From Chthoniobacterales bacterium (GTDB lineage Bacteria; Verrucomicrobiota; Verrucomicrobiia; Chthoniobacterales; UBA10450): a stretch of 5,322 nucleotides of DNA. The DNA lies in the NCBI GenBank assembly GCA_013695905.1, contig JACCZQ010000044.1, positions 1 to 5,322 of the forward strand. The letters are read 5' to 3'. Below are positions 4,174-5,322 of the stretch, in pieces. Within the stretch, counting starts at the first letter, position 1, and every line of letters begins with the position of its first letter. The notes beneath the pieces are model-generated. The model searched no databases, had not been told where the DNA came from, and worked only from the letters and a program-made list of their open reading frames with translations. A program made the translations under genes and the position numbers.

Positions 4174-5322
4174 GTGGCGAGCCTTTGGAAACATCCTGCC
4201 TCTCCGTTTTGGGTGGCTTGCTTCACAGTTCACGCAACTTCGGGCGCGGAGCGTTGGAAGCGCAGCCTCAAGACGGAGGACCGCAAACTCGCGCGGAAGA
4301 TCGCAGACTTCTTGGAGGATGTCGGCCGGGGTGCGATCGAGGAGGAAGACATTTCTTCATTCAGCGCGAAGATCCCCGACGCGAGAGCGCGCGCCGCGGC
4401 TGCCGGCATTTTGGCGGATGCGTTCCGCGCGGTGACTGGCCGCGGGATGGGAGCGGGAACGCTGCGCGCGTTTGTCGATTCCTGGCTGGAGGGAATTCGG
4501 GGCGAGATCGCGGCGCAATCGTTTCTCCGTTACAGCCAAGTCGGGCGGGAGTTCGTCGCGTTTATCGGCGGCGCGGCGGACCGGGACATCATGAGCTTCA
4601 GCGCGCGCGACGACGGCCTCGTTCTCGGCTTTCGCGATCAAATGGCGAGGCGGGTGGCGCCGAACACGGTGAACGTCGCGATGAAGATCGTGCGGCAGAT
4701 GTTCAAGGCGGCATCGCAACGGTTCAAGATCGACAGTCCTGCGCGAATGGTCGGCGGGTTGAAAGTCCGCAAGGCGGACACAGATCGACGGCGCGGATTC
4801 ACGCTGCCGGAGCTTGGCCGAATTTTGCGCGAGGCGCGTGGCAGCGAATGGGAAGGGATAATTCTGGCCGGCCTTTACACGGGGCAACGATTGGCGGACA
4901 TCGCGGCGCTGCGATGGGAGAACGTTGACCTGGCTCGCGGCGAGCTGGCGTTTACGACGCGCAAGACGAACCGGAGGATGCTCATTCCTCTGGCCGCACC
5001 CTTGGCGGAACACTTGGCCGAGTTGCCAGTAGGCGACGATCCGGCCGCGCTCGTGTTTCCGAAGGCGGCCGGGTTTGTCGCGCGCACGCGAGCCGAGCAG
5101 ACGATCACGCTCTCGAACCAGTTTCGCGACATTCTCGCGCGGGCCGGGTTGGTGAGGCGTCAGACGCACGAGAAAGCGAAGGACGGCAAAGGGCGCGGCG
5201 CACGCCGGAGATCGAGCGAGCTTTCGTTCCACTCCTTCCGGCATACTGCGACCAGCTTGCTGAAGAACGCCGGGGTGCCGCAGTCGGTCGTGATGGACAT
5301 GATCGGGCACGAGAGCAAGGCG
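4174..5322 (+). CDS. Tyrosine recombinase (phage or island integrase), C-terminus beyond window
   Basis: Residues 1-383 are visible and the frame is open at the right edge. GTG at 4174 was chosen: it is the first start after an in-frame stop at 4168-4170, and it gives MASLWKHPASPFWVACF, a usual N-terminus for this integrase group. Residues 1-90 are a probable arm-binding region, about 94-190 the core-binding helical domain, and 205 onward the catalytic domain. Catalytic residues seen are Arg239 (TGQRLADIAALRW), Lys264 (TTRKTNRRM), His353 and Arg356 (SFHSFRHT), and His379 (IGHES). The nucleophilic tyrosine is expected about nine residues after the last one seen, outside the window. No clear Shine-Dalgarno precedes it. 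It reads away from the tRNA remnant and should catalyse site-specific insertion and excision of the element to the right. Confidence 0.93.
   Translation, partial: MASLWKHPASPFWVACFTVHATSGAERWKRSLKTEDRKLARKIADFLEDVGRGAIEEEDISSFSAKIPDARARAAAAGILADAFRAVTGRGMGAGTLRAFVDSWLEGIRGEIAAQSFLRYSQVGREFVAFIGGAADRDIMSFSARDDGLVLGFRDQMARRVAPNTVNVAMKIVRQMFKAASQRFKIDSPARMVGGLKVRKADTDRRRGFTLPELGRILREARGSEWEGIILAGLYTGQRLADIAALRWENVDLARGELAFTTRKTNRRMLIPLAAPLAEHLAELPVGDDPAALVFPKAAGFVARTRAEQTITLSNQFRDILARAGLVRRQTHEKAKDGKGRGARRRSSELSFHSFRHTATSLLKNAGVPQSVVMDMIGHESKA

Noticed and set aside
4357..5310. Minus-strand open frame of 317 codons
   Set aside because: Despite its length it is antisense to the integrase, which shows all visible catalytic residues in the plus-strand frame; the protein is arginine-rich and featureless.
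1..5322. CRISPR array
   Set aside because: No regularly spaced repeats of suitable length; the only tandem repeats are 7 and 12 bases in period.

Overview
The window looks like a piece of a GC-rich bacterial chromosome, most likely from a Verrucomicrobiota-type soil or freshwater lineage. That placement is an inference. It rests on the style of the HsdM, YkuD and integrase proteins, on the REP-like hairpin repeat at 1463-1510, and on the purine-rich 7-bp tandem repeat at 3997-4017. No single marker here fixes the taxon.

Layout. (1) Positions 1-1765 are a decayed defence island. On the minus strand lie the N-terminal third of a type I restriction methyltransferase (hsdM, running off the left edge), a small antitoxin gene overlapping a C-terminally truncated PIN-domain (VapC-like) toxin, and an orphan fragment of a superfamily 2 helicase carrying motifs V and VI. 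A two-hairpin REP-like repeat abuts the helicase fragment, and a plus-strand remnant of a C4 zinc-ribbon nuclease tail follows. (2) Positions 1766-3343 are a conserved housekeeping cluster on the plus strand: nrdR (repressor of ribonucleotide reductase genes), an unrecognised 186-residue protein whose start overlaps the nrdR end, and a HIT/HinT nucleotide hydrolase. The middle protein has a pattern that resembles a second, very divergent ATP-cone. (3) Convergent with these, with one base between the stops, is a minus-strand L,D-transpeptidase (YkuD) lipoprotein. Its signal peptide and catalytic domain are in different frames, so it carries a frameshift. (4) Positions 4043-5322 are the edge of an integrated element: a displaced 3' end of a tRNA (probably tRNA-Ser, minus strand), short direct repeats that could bind the integrase, and a tyrosine recombinase reading away from the tRNA fragment and off the right edge.

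How the parts relate. nrdR and its overlapping neighbour are probably co-translated, and a candidate NrdR box inside the nrdR promoter suggests self-control. The tRNA fragment marks one junction (attR-like) of a genomic island extending to the right. The model predicts an intact minus-strand tRNA-Ser beyond the other end of that island. The left part is a separate, older accessory region whose genes are mostly broken.
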